A stretch of DNA of 15,225 nucleotides. Origin: an uncultured Clostridia bacterium. Lineage in GTDB: Bacteria; Bacillota; Clostridia; TANB77; CAG-508. The DNA is taken from assembly GCA_944390615.1 (NCBI GenBank), contig CALXRJ010000037.1, positions 1-15,225 of the forward strand, read 5' to 3'. The translations under genes were made by a program, and so were the position numbers. A model generated the notes under the pieces. It worked only from the letters and a program-made list of their open reading frames with translations, did no database searches and was not told the DNA's origin. Positions 7,286 through 14,492 of the stretch are shown here, piece after piece (the first letter of the stretch is position 1; every line of letters starts with the position of its first letter).

Positions 7286-8803
7286 TTAGGAGTTTATATT
7301 TTCTGGTATATAAAAATAATATTTTCCAAAGGATTCGACACTATCAAATGTTTTTTGACCATTTTGATAGGTTACAGTATCTGCAAATTCTTTTGGATTG
7401 ATTTGATTGTAAAAACAGATGTATATATAAGGTTCTTTAAAGGCATATTCAAAATAGATTTTGTCTACATCTAAAGTGTCTACATATTTTATCACACTTT
7501 CTACTTCTCCCTGAAAGGTACGGTAATTGTTCCAATCTGTTGTATAATACGTTATTTGAAAACTGATCAATAAGCTTACATAAAAAATCGGTATTACGAT
7601 TTTTGATAACTGTATTTTTTCCAATGTTTTTGCGATTCCTAAAATGGTATAATAGATGATTGGAAAAATAATGATATTGATGCGATTGATATTTGGTTCT
7701 ACTACAAATAGCAATAAAAAAGCTGTTATAAACCATAGGTTCCATATCCATTTGCTACTTTCTTTTTCTTTGAAGTTTTGGTAGATTCCTAATAAAGTAA
7801 ATGGTAAAGAAATGATGTAGGTAATTCCATATGGTGAAATGGCATTCCATGGTAAGGAGTCATTTTGTGTGATTAATATTTTAATGGATTCTATCAAATT
7901 CGTCAAACTGTTTTGTATCAAGTTTCCTTGAAATAGGCTGGACAGTTCTTCATATCTATTTTCTGCAAGTATCGGTATCGTAAAGAAAATTTGGATTGGT
8001 TCTAAATGGAATGTATTTAGGATAACAAATAGGATTATTGGTAAACTTATGATACCTATTGTTCCTACCATTCCGATCGCATGCTTGATTTTGATTTCTT
8101 TTTTATAAAGTAGATATACCAGCAATAACCCAACAAATATAGGCAAAAAGAAGTAAGATGTTCCATAAGCATAAGAACAAAAGCCTAATAAAATTGCCGC
8201 AAAATATATGTTTTTCACTTTTTTGGTTTTTAAGTAATTTATCACAAAATATACCGCATATAAAACCATATCTGGGAATAGATTGGACTCTAAGCCCCAT
8301 CTAGATTTCATGATATGCCAAGGACATATTGCTAAAAATAGTAGTCCAATTGTTGCTATTTTTTGGGTAGTTATTTGCTTTAAACTTTTATATAAAACAA
8401 TTAATGATATACAACCAATGATTGCCATAGGTAACCTAACAGAAAGTAAGTTTAAGCCTAATATCTTTATAAATGGGATTAATAAATAGGTATATAAGGC
8501 ATTTTGTCCACTTCCCCAAGATTCTAAAAATATTGGCATGAAATTTCCGTTTCGATCGATTCCATAATTTAAAATGGAATAAGCTTCATATCCACTAGAT
8601 GCCTCATCTACATTTAAGGCATTTGGAAAGTCTGCAATCCATAAAAGTCTTGTTAGAAATCCTATCACAAAACTAAAATATGCAATTAGGATGTATTTAT
8701 TTTTTATAACAAATTCTTTTTTATTTTTTTCTCTGCTAAATTCTTTTCTTAGTATAAAAATAGGAACTATTATACTAATAAGAATGGCTACTAGATTGTA
8801 CAT
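7286..8803 (-). CDS. GT-C membrane glycosyltransferase (PMT/ArnT-like), probably C-terminally truncated
   Basis: This is a polytopic membrane protein of 505 residues with roughly ten or more hydrophobic segments. It has an extracytoplasmic first loop carrying an Asp-Glu pair (NVDEASSGYEAYS, D66-E67), the signature position of GT-C enzymes such as ArnT and PMT (GT39-like). Such enzymes take a sugar from a polyprenyl-phosphate donor and attach it to a lipid, polymer or protein outside the membrane; the substrate here is unknown. A further loop motif, ESWGSGQNALY (94-104), and a soluble C-terminal part (about 430-505) fit the family. ATG at 8801-8803 has AGGAGA five bases upstream. It begins 16 nt after the neighbouring GT-C gene ends. 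The TAA at 7286-7288 looks premature because the frame remains open for 36 codons beyond it. Confidence 0.82.
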   Translation of the reverse strand: MYNLVAILISIIVPIFILRKEFSREKNKKEFVIKNKYILIAYFSFVIGFLTRLLWIADFPNALNVDEASSGYEAYSILNYGIDRNGNFMPIFLESWGSGQNALYTYLLIPFIKILGLNLLSVRLPMAIIGCISLIVLYKSLKQITTQKIATIGLLFLAICPWHIMKSRWGLESNLFPDMVLYAVYFVINYLKTKKVKNIYFAAILLGFCSYAYGTSYFFLPIFVGLLLVYLLYKKEIKIKHAIGMVGTIGIISLPIILFVILNTFHLEPIQIFFTIPILAENRYEELSSLFQGNLIQNSLTNLIESIKILITQNDSLPWNAISPYGITYIISLPFTLLGIYQNFKEKESSKWIWNLWFITAFLLLFVVEPNINRINIIIFPIIYYTILGIAKTLEKIQLSKIVIPIFYVSLLISFQITYYTTDWNNYRTFQGEVESVIKYVDTLDVDKIYFEYAFKEPYIYICFYNQINPKEFADTVTYQNGQKTFDSVESFGKYYFYIPENINS

Positions 8804-8819
8804 TGTTATCTCCTATGGT

Positions 8820-10286
8820 TTATTCATAAATATCAAAAATACCAATTTCGCCTATTTTAGTTTTATTGGCTTGGATATATTCTCTTACTTTTTCTGGGTT
8901 TTGCCAGTTTCTATTATAGGCATCATTCATGATTAAAATTTGTGTATTTTGTAAATTTTTCAAATTTTCAATTTGCCCTTCTTCTCCTCGGGAACCTAAA
9001 TTTCCTTTTAAAAACATATCATAATTTTTGTGATATTGATTAATTGGTATGGTATAGTAAGCTGCTGTTGCATCTAATAGAATAACTTCTTTTTCTTGAC
9101 TTTGTATATATTCTCCCACTCTTTTGACAGAATCTATGCTATCTTGGCTCATTGGTAAATATTTAAAATGATTTAGTTCTAAATTGATGTTTTGCTTTGT
9201 ATAACTGTTGATTCCATAAATAAAACTTACGATAGACATAATTACAATAAAAGTTTCTAGAAAACATTGTGTGATGATTTCTTCTTTTTTTGGTATTTGT
9301 ATTTTTTCTGCCCATAGATGAATTAGATACATAAAGCTAATTAAGGTAGGAACAATGGCAAGGACAAAATGGGATTCATCTGCAATTGGATAAACCAATA
9401 CTAAGCTTGCTATGCTAAAAATAAAAAGAGTAAGCATTTTTGAATCCTTTTTTTTCACAAATAGATAACCTAGTATTAGGTTGATAATTGGTAATAAACT
9501 TAGTATTCTAATTAAGATACTTTTATTTTTGATTAATCTTTCTAAATAAGAGATTTGATTGGAAAATGTGGTTATTCCTAAGATGGCATAATCGATAAAG
9601 TCATGCCAAGCTCCATGAACTGCCAAATAAATAACCATTAATAAAACAACAAGCAAAACGCCTAATAATCGGTTTAAAGCACTTTTTATAAATTGTTTGA
9701 AATCTTCTTTATTTCGTACAGCGAATAATGAATAGCCAATGGTGGCTAGTGCTATTAGAATACCTGTTGTTTGCTTTAAAGTAATGGCTATTCCTGCGAT
9801 GATTCCTACTAGAAAATCTTTTTTGAAATTTGCTTTTGGTTTGTTTTTTTCTTTTAGTTCTATATTCAAAATAATAAGTATGGTAAGTAAAGTTGCCCAG
9901 TTATAGTCAATTGTAAAATAATTGCTCATAATGATTGCTAATATAATTAATGTAATATATTTTAAATATTCTTTTATTTTTAATGTTGACATTATTTTGT
10001 AAACCATAAATAAAATAATGGTATCAAGAATAATCGCAAGAATTCTCATAACTAGCATTTCTTTGCCAAAAATTCTTAGAAAAATGGAACATAAGGCTGG
10101 TAAAAATGGTCCTTGTATGATGTTGAAATCTCTATAAGGAATTAATCCATTTGCCATGCAATTGGCAAAATTGAAGTTCCACATTTCGTCTAAGTTGTTT
10201 ACTTCTTTGGGTAATATTTGGCTTGTGATGAATAATAATAAAAGGATAAAAAGTGCTATTTCTTTTTTATTTATCTTTTTTTTCAT
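8820..10286 (-). CDS. GT-C membrane glycosyltransferase
   Basis: This 488-residue polytopic membrane protein has a lysine-rich start (MKKKINKKE), a first helix at about 9-25, and then NNLDEMWNFNFA with D33-E34 in the first outer loop, the acidic pair typical of GT-C enzymes. GLIPYRDFNIIQGPFLPAL follows (48-66), a pattern common in uncharacterised bacterial GT-C proteins. About ten further hydrophobic segments and a small soluble C-terminal domain (about 390-488) follow. Donor and acceptor are unknown; a polyprenyl-linked sugar is likely by family. I chose ATG 10284-10286, which has AGAAGG just upstream. An in-frame ATG at 10337 has no ribosome site and lies upstream of the likely -10 box. It forms a pair with the GT-C gene downstream and is probably the first gene from the internal promoter. 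Confidence 0.82.
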   Translation of the reverse strand: MKKKINKKEIALFILLLLFITSQILPKEVNNLDEMWNFNFANCMANGLIPYRDFNIIQGPFLPALCSIFLRIFGKEMLVMRILAIILDTIILFMVYKIMSTLKIKEYLKYITLIILAIIMSNYFTIDYNWATLLTILIILNIELKEKNKPKANFKKDFLVGIIAGIAITLKQTTGILIALATIGYSLFAVRNKEDFKQFIKSALNRLLGVLLVVLLMVIYLAVHGAWHDFIDYAILGITTFSNQISYLERLIKNKSILIRILSLLPIINLILGYLFVKKKDSKMLTLFIFSIASLVLVYPIADESHFVLAIVPTLISFMYLIHLWAEKIQIPKKEEIITQCFLETFIVIMSIVSFIYGINSYTKQNINLELNHFKYLPMSQDSIDSVKRVGEYIQSQEKEVILLDATAAYYTIPINQYHKNYDMFLKGNLGSRGEEGQIENLKNLQNTQILIMNDAYNRNWQNPEKVREYIQANKTKIGEIGIFDIYE

Positions 10287-10327
10287 GTTTCCTTCTTTTC
10301 TCTTTTTTATATTTTTTTCTGAATTTT

Positions 10328-10356
10328 TATATATCATATTTTTGTTGAAATGTCTA
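10328..10356 (-). promoter_or_regulatory. Likely promoter for the GT-C / polA segment
   Basis: On the - strand TAGACA (10351-10356) and TATATA (10328-10333) are 17 bp apart, each box one or two bases from consensus. The predicted start near 10320 gives a leader of about 35 nt before the chosen ATG at 10286. It sits in a 100-nt gap, the longest within the - strand gene string. In such AT-rich DNA chance matches are possible. Confidence 0.5.
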
Positions 10357-10386
10357 TAAATTGATTGTAGTTCTCACATAATTTTT

Positions 10387-10857
10387 TTATGCAATCGTTT
10401 TACATACATCAATCCATTTTTTATAGTTCGATGCTTTTTCTAATTCCTCTAAACTTAACTTTACAGCACTATTAGAACTACCACAAGCAGGATATATAAC
10501 TTCAAATCTCTTTAAAGACTCATCTAAATAAATAGCTACATCTTCATTTGCGCCAAATGGACATACGCCTCCTACTTTATGTCCTGTTAATTCTTCTACT
10601 TGGTCAAAAGGTATCATTTTTGCTTTTGTGTGAAATTCCGATTTATATTTACTATTATCAATCTTGGAATCTCCTGCTACTACAATTAAAATTGGTTTAT
10701 CATTTACTAGAAAAGATAAGGTTTTTGCAATTTCTTCTTCTTTGCAATGAATTGCTTTTGCCGCTTCTTCTACCGTTGCAGATGAAACTGGAAATTCCAT
10801 GATTTTATTTTCTAATCCGTATTTTTGTAAATGTTTTTTGGCTTTTTCTAATGACAT
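10387..10857 (-). CDS. YbaK/ProX-family aminoacyl-tRNA deacylase
   Basis: This is a 156-residue, one-domain protein of the YbaK/EbsC superfamily. These trans-acting editing enzymes hydrolyse wrongly charged tRNA such as Cys- or Ala-tRNA(Pro). Visible family marks are the conserved lysine in AKTLSFLV (K45, equivalent to YbaK K46), GDSKIDNSKYK (62-72), GHKVGGVCPFG (92-102) and YPACGSSNSAVKL (122-134). It is of normal length and soluble. I chose ATG 10855-10857, which has AAAGGTGAG (10865-10873) seven bases upstream. A GTG four codons earlier lies inside that ribosome site and is less likely. The exact mischarged tRNA cannot be told from sequence. It follows the GtrII-like gene by 30 nt; no terminator is seen after it. 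Confidence 0.9.
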   Translation of the reverse strand: MSLEKAKKHLQKYGLENKIMEFPVSSATVEEAAKAIHCKEEEIAKTLSFLVNDKPILIVVAGDSKIDNSKYKSEFHTKAKMIPFDQVEELTGHKVGGVCPFGANEDVAIYLDESLKRFEVIYPACGSSNSAVKLSLEELEKASNYKKWIDVCKTIA

Positions 10858-10864
10858 ATTTTTA

Positions 10865-10873
10865 CTCACCTTT
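10865..10873 (-). promoter_or_regulatory. Ribosome binding site deciding the deacylase start
   Basis: AAAGGTGAG on the - strand lies seven bases before ATG 10857 and contains the alternative GTG (10867-10869), so the ATG is the better start. Confidence 0.75.
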
Positions 10874-10887
10874 CTTTTTTTTATTTT

Positions 10888-12354
10888 TTAGTACATGTAA
10901 CAAGTTACATATAATGTATTTTGCATACATAAATATTGCCTTTCATCTACTTGCTTTAGGTATTGCTCTATCTCATTTTTTGTAATTTCTTTTTCTTTTA
11001 AATTAGTCTGATTATAATAATTAATAGCTCCTCGAACAGACCAGCTTGTTCGAAGTGCACTACAGGTAGTAATACTGCCTATATAATTTAAATTGGTATA
11101 ATAGGCAAGTTTGGCATTCCAAACATCAATGATAACTGCTAAGTTTTCTACTTTTGTTCCTGACTGTGCTTCGTAATCTTTCACATATTCTCCCATTTCT
11201 AATGCCTTTGTTTTATCTAATTCGTTTACTTTTTTTACTGTGGTTGTATTGGTGATAATGGTTATACTAAGTGCAATAAAGTAAAGGATAAAAATTAGTT
11301 TTAAGAAAAGATTGTATTTGCCATTTTTTTCGAATAAATTTGTCCTAATCATAATGTGAAGCAATAAAAATCCTATAGTAGCTCCTAGCGAAAATCGAAT
11401 TCTTCCAGAGGCAAATCCACTTAGATTATAGACCGATGTAATAAAAGAAAATGCGATGCCTCCTAGTATTATAATAAATTGTTCTAGCAAAATATTCTGT
11501 GTGTTAGGATTTTTTTCTTTTCGTAATTTTAAGACTAATAAAATTTCTATGCTTATTAAAAATAGTATGAAAGCATAAGGATAAAATAAGTAGCCTGTAT
11601 TAATCAATACGCTTGTAAAATTTTGAAATAGGAATTCTATATTTCGTAATAATTGGCTTAGATCAAAGTCTCTTGTTTGCGATAAATGTAATATATTTTC
11701 TATCCAATGGATAAATAAAAGATTAGCTAATATCCCCAAACCACTTATCGCAATTGCTTGTAACATATTTTTTAAAACTGCTTTTCCCTTTTTTTCTTTT
11801 AAGATAGAAAATACTAGTGTGGTAATAAAAAAACATGAAATGGTCCCTTGGTAGCAAAAAATAGCTAGTAACATAAGTAAGGTTGCTTTTAGTAAATTAT
11901 GTTTTGGTTTGTTTACAATCATTTTGGCTGATAAAATATAAAATAAAATACTAAGTGCCATTACGAAACATTCTTGAAAATACATATTTTCTAAGTACAT
12001 AAAATTAAATATCGTAAAAAATGAACTTGCTATTAAAAAAAACTGACTTATTTTTCCTGAGAATGTTTTATATTTTTCTACTTCTTTTTTGATAACCATG
12101 ACTGCTAAACATGTTATTAAAATTGCTAATATTGTTAGTAAGACTGTACTGACCTCTATTGAAATGTGAAAAGAACTAACCATATTCATTATAAAAAATT
12201 GAATTAGTCTTCCATCTAAAAGAGAATTTTCTGTAGCATATACTGGTAGTGATTTTTCAAAAATCAGATAAGAATCTGTTGCAAAATGTGGCATTAAATA
12301 TCTATTAAATAAAATTAGTGCTACTATAAATATGTTACTAAATGTGGTTATCAT
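10888..12354 (-). CDS. GtrII-like polytopic membrane glycosyltransferase
   Basis: This 488-residue membrane protein has about eleven hydrophobic segments. Its N-terminal layout is a first helix (6-22), then TDSYLIFEK with D27 and, after a short outer loop, LLDGRLIQFF with G48-R49. This resembles the GtrII (glucosyl transferase) family, whose members move a lipid-linked glucose onto a surface polymer. Later pieces such as YLENMYFQECF (outer loop) and a C-terminal soluble tail (about 385-488) fit. The match is by pattern only; another GT-C-like family remains possible. The start is ATG 12352-12354 with AGGAGA (12361-12366) six bases upstream, overlapping the queH stop; an earlier in-frame start at 12429 would lie inside queH with no ribosome site. 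The tight junction points to translational coupling with queH. Confidence 0.7.
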   Translation of the reverse strand: MITTFSNIFIVALILFNRYLMPHFATDSYLIFEKSLPVYATENSLLDGRLIQFFIMNMVSSFHISIEVSTVLLTILAILITCLAVMVIKKEVEKYKTFSGKISQFFLIASSFFTIFNFMYLENMYFQECFVMALSILFYILSAKMIVNKPKHNLLKATLLMLLAIFCYQGTISCFFITTLVFSILKEKKGKAVLKNMLQAIAISGLGILANLLFIHWIENILHLSQTRDFDLSQLLRNIEFLFQNFTSVLINTGYLFYPYAFILFLISIEILLVLKLRKEKNPNTQNILLEQFIIILGGIAFSFITSVYNLSGFASGRIRFSLGATIGFLLLHIMIRTNLFEKNGKYNLFLKLIFILYFIALSITIITNTTTVKKVNELDKTKALEMGEYVKDYEAQSGTKVENLAVIIDVWNAKLAYYTNLNYIGSITTCSALRTSWSVRGAINYYNQTNLKEKEITKNEIEQYLKQVDERQYLCMQNTLYVTCYMY

Positions 12355-12360
12355 AACTTC

Positions 12361-12366
12361 TCTCCT
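12361..12366 (-). promoter_or_regulatory. Ribosome binding site deciding the GtrII-like start
   Basis: AGGAGA six bases before ATG 12354 overlaps the last codon of queH. It excludes the longer reading from 12429, which has no such site, and suggests translational coupling. Confidence 0.8.
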
Positions 12367-12919
12367 ATTTTTCTTTATCTTTTTGAATTTGTTTTTGATA
12401 TCTATCTTCCTCTGAAAATATACACCCACAATATTTCTGCATATAAAGTCCTATCTCTCTGGCTTTTGCTTGTCCTTCTCGAAACCCCACTCTAAAATCT
12501 CGATACAAAAATTGCAACCCATAACTTTTAGCAATTTTATCTCCTAGTTCATGAATGATTTCATGTTTTTGATAAGGACTTACTAAAAGTGTTGTAGAAA
12601 TAGCATCATAGCCATTTTCTTTGGCAAATTTAGCTGTTTTTTCCAGTCTTACAGGATAGCAATAATCTTGGCATCTTGTATCTACATGATTGATTGTATT
12701 TTTACAAAATTCTTGTAAACCATAATTTTCTTCAAATATAGCATTTATTTGGATACTTTTGGTATATTCTTTTAAACAATCTCTCCTTTGCTTATATTCC
12801 ATATAAGGATGAATGTTTGGGTTAAACCAATATACGGTGGGTTCGATTTCTTCGCCTCTTAATTCATCGATACAATATACACTACATGGTGCACAACAAG
12901 TATGCATTAATAACTTCAT
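12365..12919 (-). CDS. queH: Epoxyqueuosine reductase QueH
   Basis: QueH (formerly DUF208) reduces epoxyqueuosine to queuosine in the wobble position of GUN-reading tRNAs, the last step of queuosine synthesis, and is the alternative to QueG. The 184 residues carry the expected Cys pattern: CCAPC (C8, C9, C12), a middle pair CQDYC (C83, C87) followed by YPVRLEKTA, and YCGC (C164, C166), which together hold an iron-sulfur cluster and a redox pair. Other family marks are NPNIHPYMEYKQR (33-45) and STTLLVSPYQKHE (108-120). ATG at 12917-12919 has GGGAG upstream. It follows ruvB by 35 nt and abuts the GtrII-like gene. No other queuosine genes are in the window. Confidence 0.95.
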   Translation of the reverse strand: MKLLMHTCCAPCSVYCIDELRGEEIEPTVYWFNPNIHPYMEYKQRRDCLKEYTKSIQINAIFEENYGLQEFCKNTINHVDTRCQDYCYPVRLEKTAKFAKENGYDAISTTLLVSPYQKHEIIHELGDKIAKSYGLQFLYRDFRVGFREGQAKAREIGLYMQKYCGCIFSEEDRYQKQIQKDKEK

Positions 12920-12954
12920 CTTTCTTCTTCTCCCTTTCTCCTCGGGACCGGATC

Positions 12955-13950
12955 TTAATGATACCCTAGATGTCGGTAAGCTGGTGGTAAAACCACTCTT
13001 CCTTTTGGTGTTCTTGCAATAAAACCAATTTGTAATAAGTAAGGTTCATATACATCTTCAATGGTATCAATTTCTTCTCCTAGTGAAGCTGCTAGTGCTT
13101 CAATTCCTACCGGTCTTCCTTCATATTGCATAATCATGGTAGATAACATTTTTCGGTCTGTTTCTTCTAGTCCTAGTTCATCAATTTCTAATTGATTTAA
13201 AGCATATTTTGCAATTTTTAAATTGATTTTTCCATCTGCTAATACTAGGGCAAAATCTCTAACTCTTCTTAATAATCTATTTGCTATTCTAGGGGTACCT
13301 CTTGACCTTCTTGCTATTTCTGTACAAGATTCTGGGTCAATTTCTACTCCTAAAATTTTACTGGAACGTTTTAGAATAGTACTTAAATCTTCTACAGAAT
13401 AAAGTTCTAGTTTTTTTTCAATGCTAAATCGATCTCTTAATGGTGTTGTTAATGCTCCTGCTTTGGTTGTTGCACCTATTAGTGTAAATTTTGGTAAATC
13501 TAGTCTGATCGACTTTGCTTCTGCTCCTTTGCCAATGGTAATGTCTAATACAAAATCTTCTAAGGCAGGATATAAAATTTCTTCTACTACTTTGCTGAGT
13601 CTGTGTATTTCATCGATAAATAGCACATCAAATTCTTCTAAGCTTGTTAAAATCCCTGCTAAATCTCCTGGTTTTTCGATAGCTGGTCCTGATGTTATTT
13701 TTATTTTGGAATGCATTTCATTGGCTATGATACCAGAAATTGTAGTTTTTCCAAGTCCTGGTGGACCATAAAATAAGCAATGATCTAGTGGTTCTTTTCT
13801 TTTTTTAGCTGCTTCTATATAAATTTTCATACTTTCTTTGACTTTTGTTTGTCCAATATATTCTTGTAAGGTTTGTGGCCTAAGCGTTTTTTCAAATTTT
13901 TCTTCTTGCTTATCTGTAAGCTCTGGTCTGCTTAAATTTTGATTATCCAT
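12955..13950 (-). CDS. ruvB: Holliday junction branch migration ATPase RuvB
   Basis: RuvB is the ring-shaped AAA+ motor that, loaded by RuvA, drives branch migration of Holliday junctions in recombination and fork repair. The 331 residues are full length. Visible are Walker A GPPGLGKT (62-69), Walker B DEIH (113-116), sensor 1 GATT (159-162), the arginine finger in LRDRF (R174), sensor 2 GTPRIANRLLRRVRD (218-232) and the C-terminal winged helix (EGRPVGIEALAASLGEE; ARTPKGRVVLPPAY near the end). ATG at 13948-13950 has only a weak site (GGATGTGA) upstream. ruvA, the usual neighbour, is not adjacent; an Alg13-like gene takes its place 17 nt upstream. Confidence 0.98.
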   Translation of the reverse strand: MDNQNLSRPELTDKQEEKFEKTLRPQTLQEYIGQTKVKESMKIYIEAAKKRKEPLDHCLFYGPPGLGKTTISGIIANEMHSKIKITSGPAIEKPGDLAGILTSLEEFDVLFIDEIHRLSKVVEEILYPALEDFVLDITIGKGAEAKSIRLDLPKFTLIGATTKAGALTTPLRDRFSIEKKLELYSVEDLSTILKRSSKILGVEIDPESCTEIARRSRGTPRIANRLLRRVRDFALVLADGKINLKIAKYALNQLEIDELGLEETDRKMLSTMIMQYEGRPVGIEALAASLGEEIDTIEDVYEPYLLQIGFIARTPKGRVVLPPAYRHLGYH

Positions 13951-13967
13951 TCTGTTTTCACATCCAT

Positions 13968-14450
13968 TTATTTAATATTATCTATAAAATTTTCAATTAT
14001 TTTAATTAGTTCTTGATTATTTTCTTGATATTCTTTTGGGGTAAATGTCTTTATTCGATGGAGTGCTTCTGGTAAGTCTTCTACATTTTGAATACCAATC
14101 AGGTATTTTCTTTCGTTAAAGTCTTGTACAATTTGTCTTTGGTGGTCATTGACGTGTTCATGAAATTCATGCAGTCTTGGAACGGCAATTACTTTTTTAT
14201 GCTTCCTTAAAGCCATTGTTATGGATCCTACTCCCCCATGCGTTATGATAATATCTGCTTCTTCTATCAAATTTTCTAAGATTTCTTTTTCTATCATATC
14301 AAATATTTTCATTTTTTCTGTTTTATATTTGGTAAATCCTGCTTGCACAACAACTCTTTCTTGAATAATCCCACTGTCAATACAATCTTCGATTTGTTGT
14401 AGTAATCTTTTAAATTCGTTGTGTTGTGTTCCTAATAATACGAGTATCAT
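13968..14450 (-). CDS. Alg13/PssE-like glycosyltransferase subunit (GT28 C-terminal domain)
   Basis: This 160-residue protein corresponds to the nucleotide-sugar-binding half of a GT-B enzyme. MILVLLGTQ at the start (G7-T8), ADIIITHGGVGSITMAL (65-81) and VPRLHEFHEHVNDHQ (90-104) are the typical marks of the GT28 C-terminal domain as in eukaryotic Alg13 and bacterial PssE/EpsF. Such proteins work as a pair with a membrane-bound Alg14/PssD-like half, which adds the acceptor side; no such partner is in the window. Together they add the second sugar to a lipid-linked precursor. ATG at 14448-14450 has AAAGGAAAA upstream. It precedes ruvB by 17 nt, so they are probably co-transcribed. A stand-alone regulatory role is possible but not shown. 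Confidence 0.87.
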   Translation of the reverse strand: MILVLLGTQHNEFKRLLQQIEDCIDSGIIQERVVVQAGFTKYKTEKMKIFDMIEKEILENLIEEADIIITHGGVGSITMALRKHKKVIAVPRLHEFHEHVNDHQRQIVQDFNERKYLIGIQNVEDLPEALHRIKTFTPKEYQENNQELIKIIENFIDNIK

Positions 14451-14492
14451 ACCTGTTTTCCTTTCTTTTCAAAGGGTTCCTTGTTTAATTTT

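Noticed and set aside
7449..8300. Two - strand ORFs (100 and 65 codons) in another frame of the GT-C gene
   Set aside because: Same strand but out of frame with a well-supported membrane protein; no ribosome sites and no recognisable character.
10895..10910. Palindrome ATGTAAC-AA-GTTACAT near the end of the GtrII-like gene
   Set aside because: It has only 7-bp arms with a two-base gap inside the C-terminal codons. It is too tight for a hairpin and in the wrong place for an operator, so probably chance.
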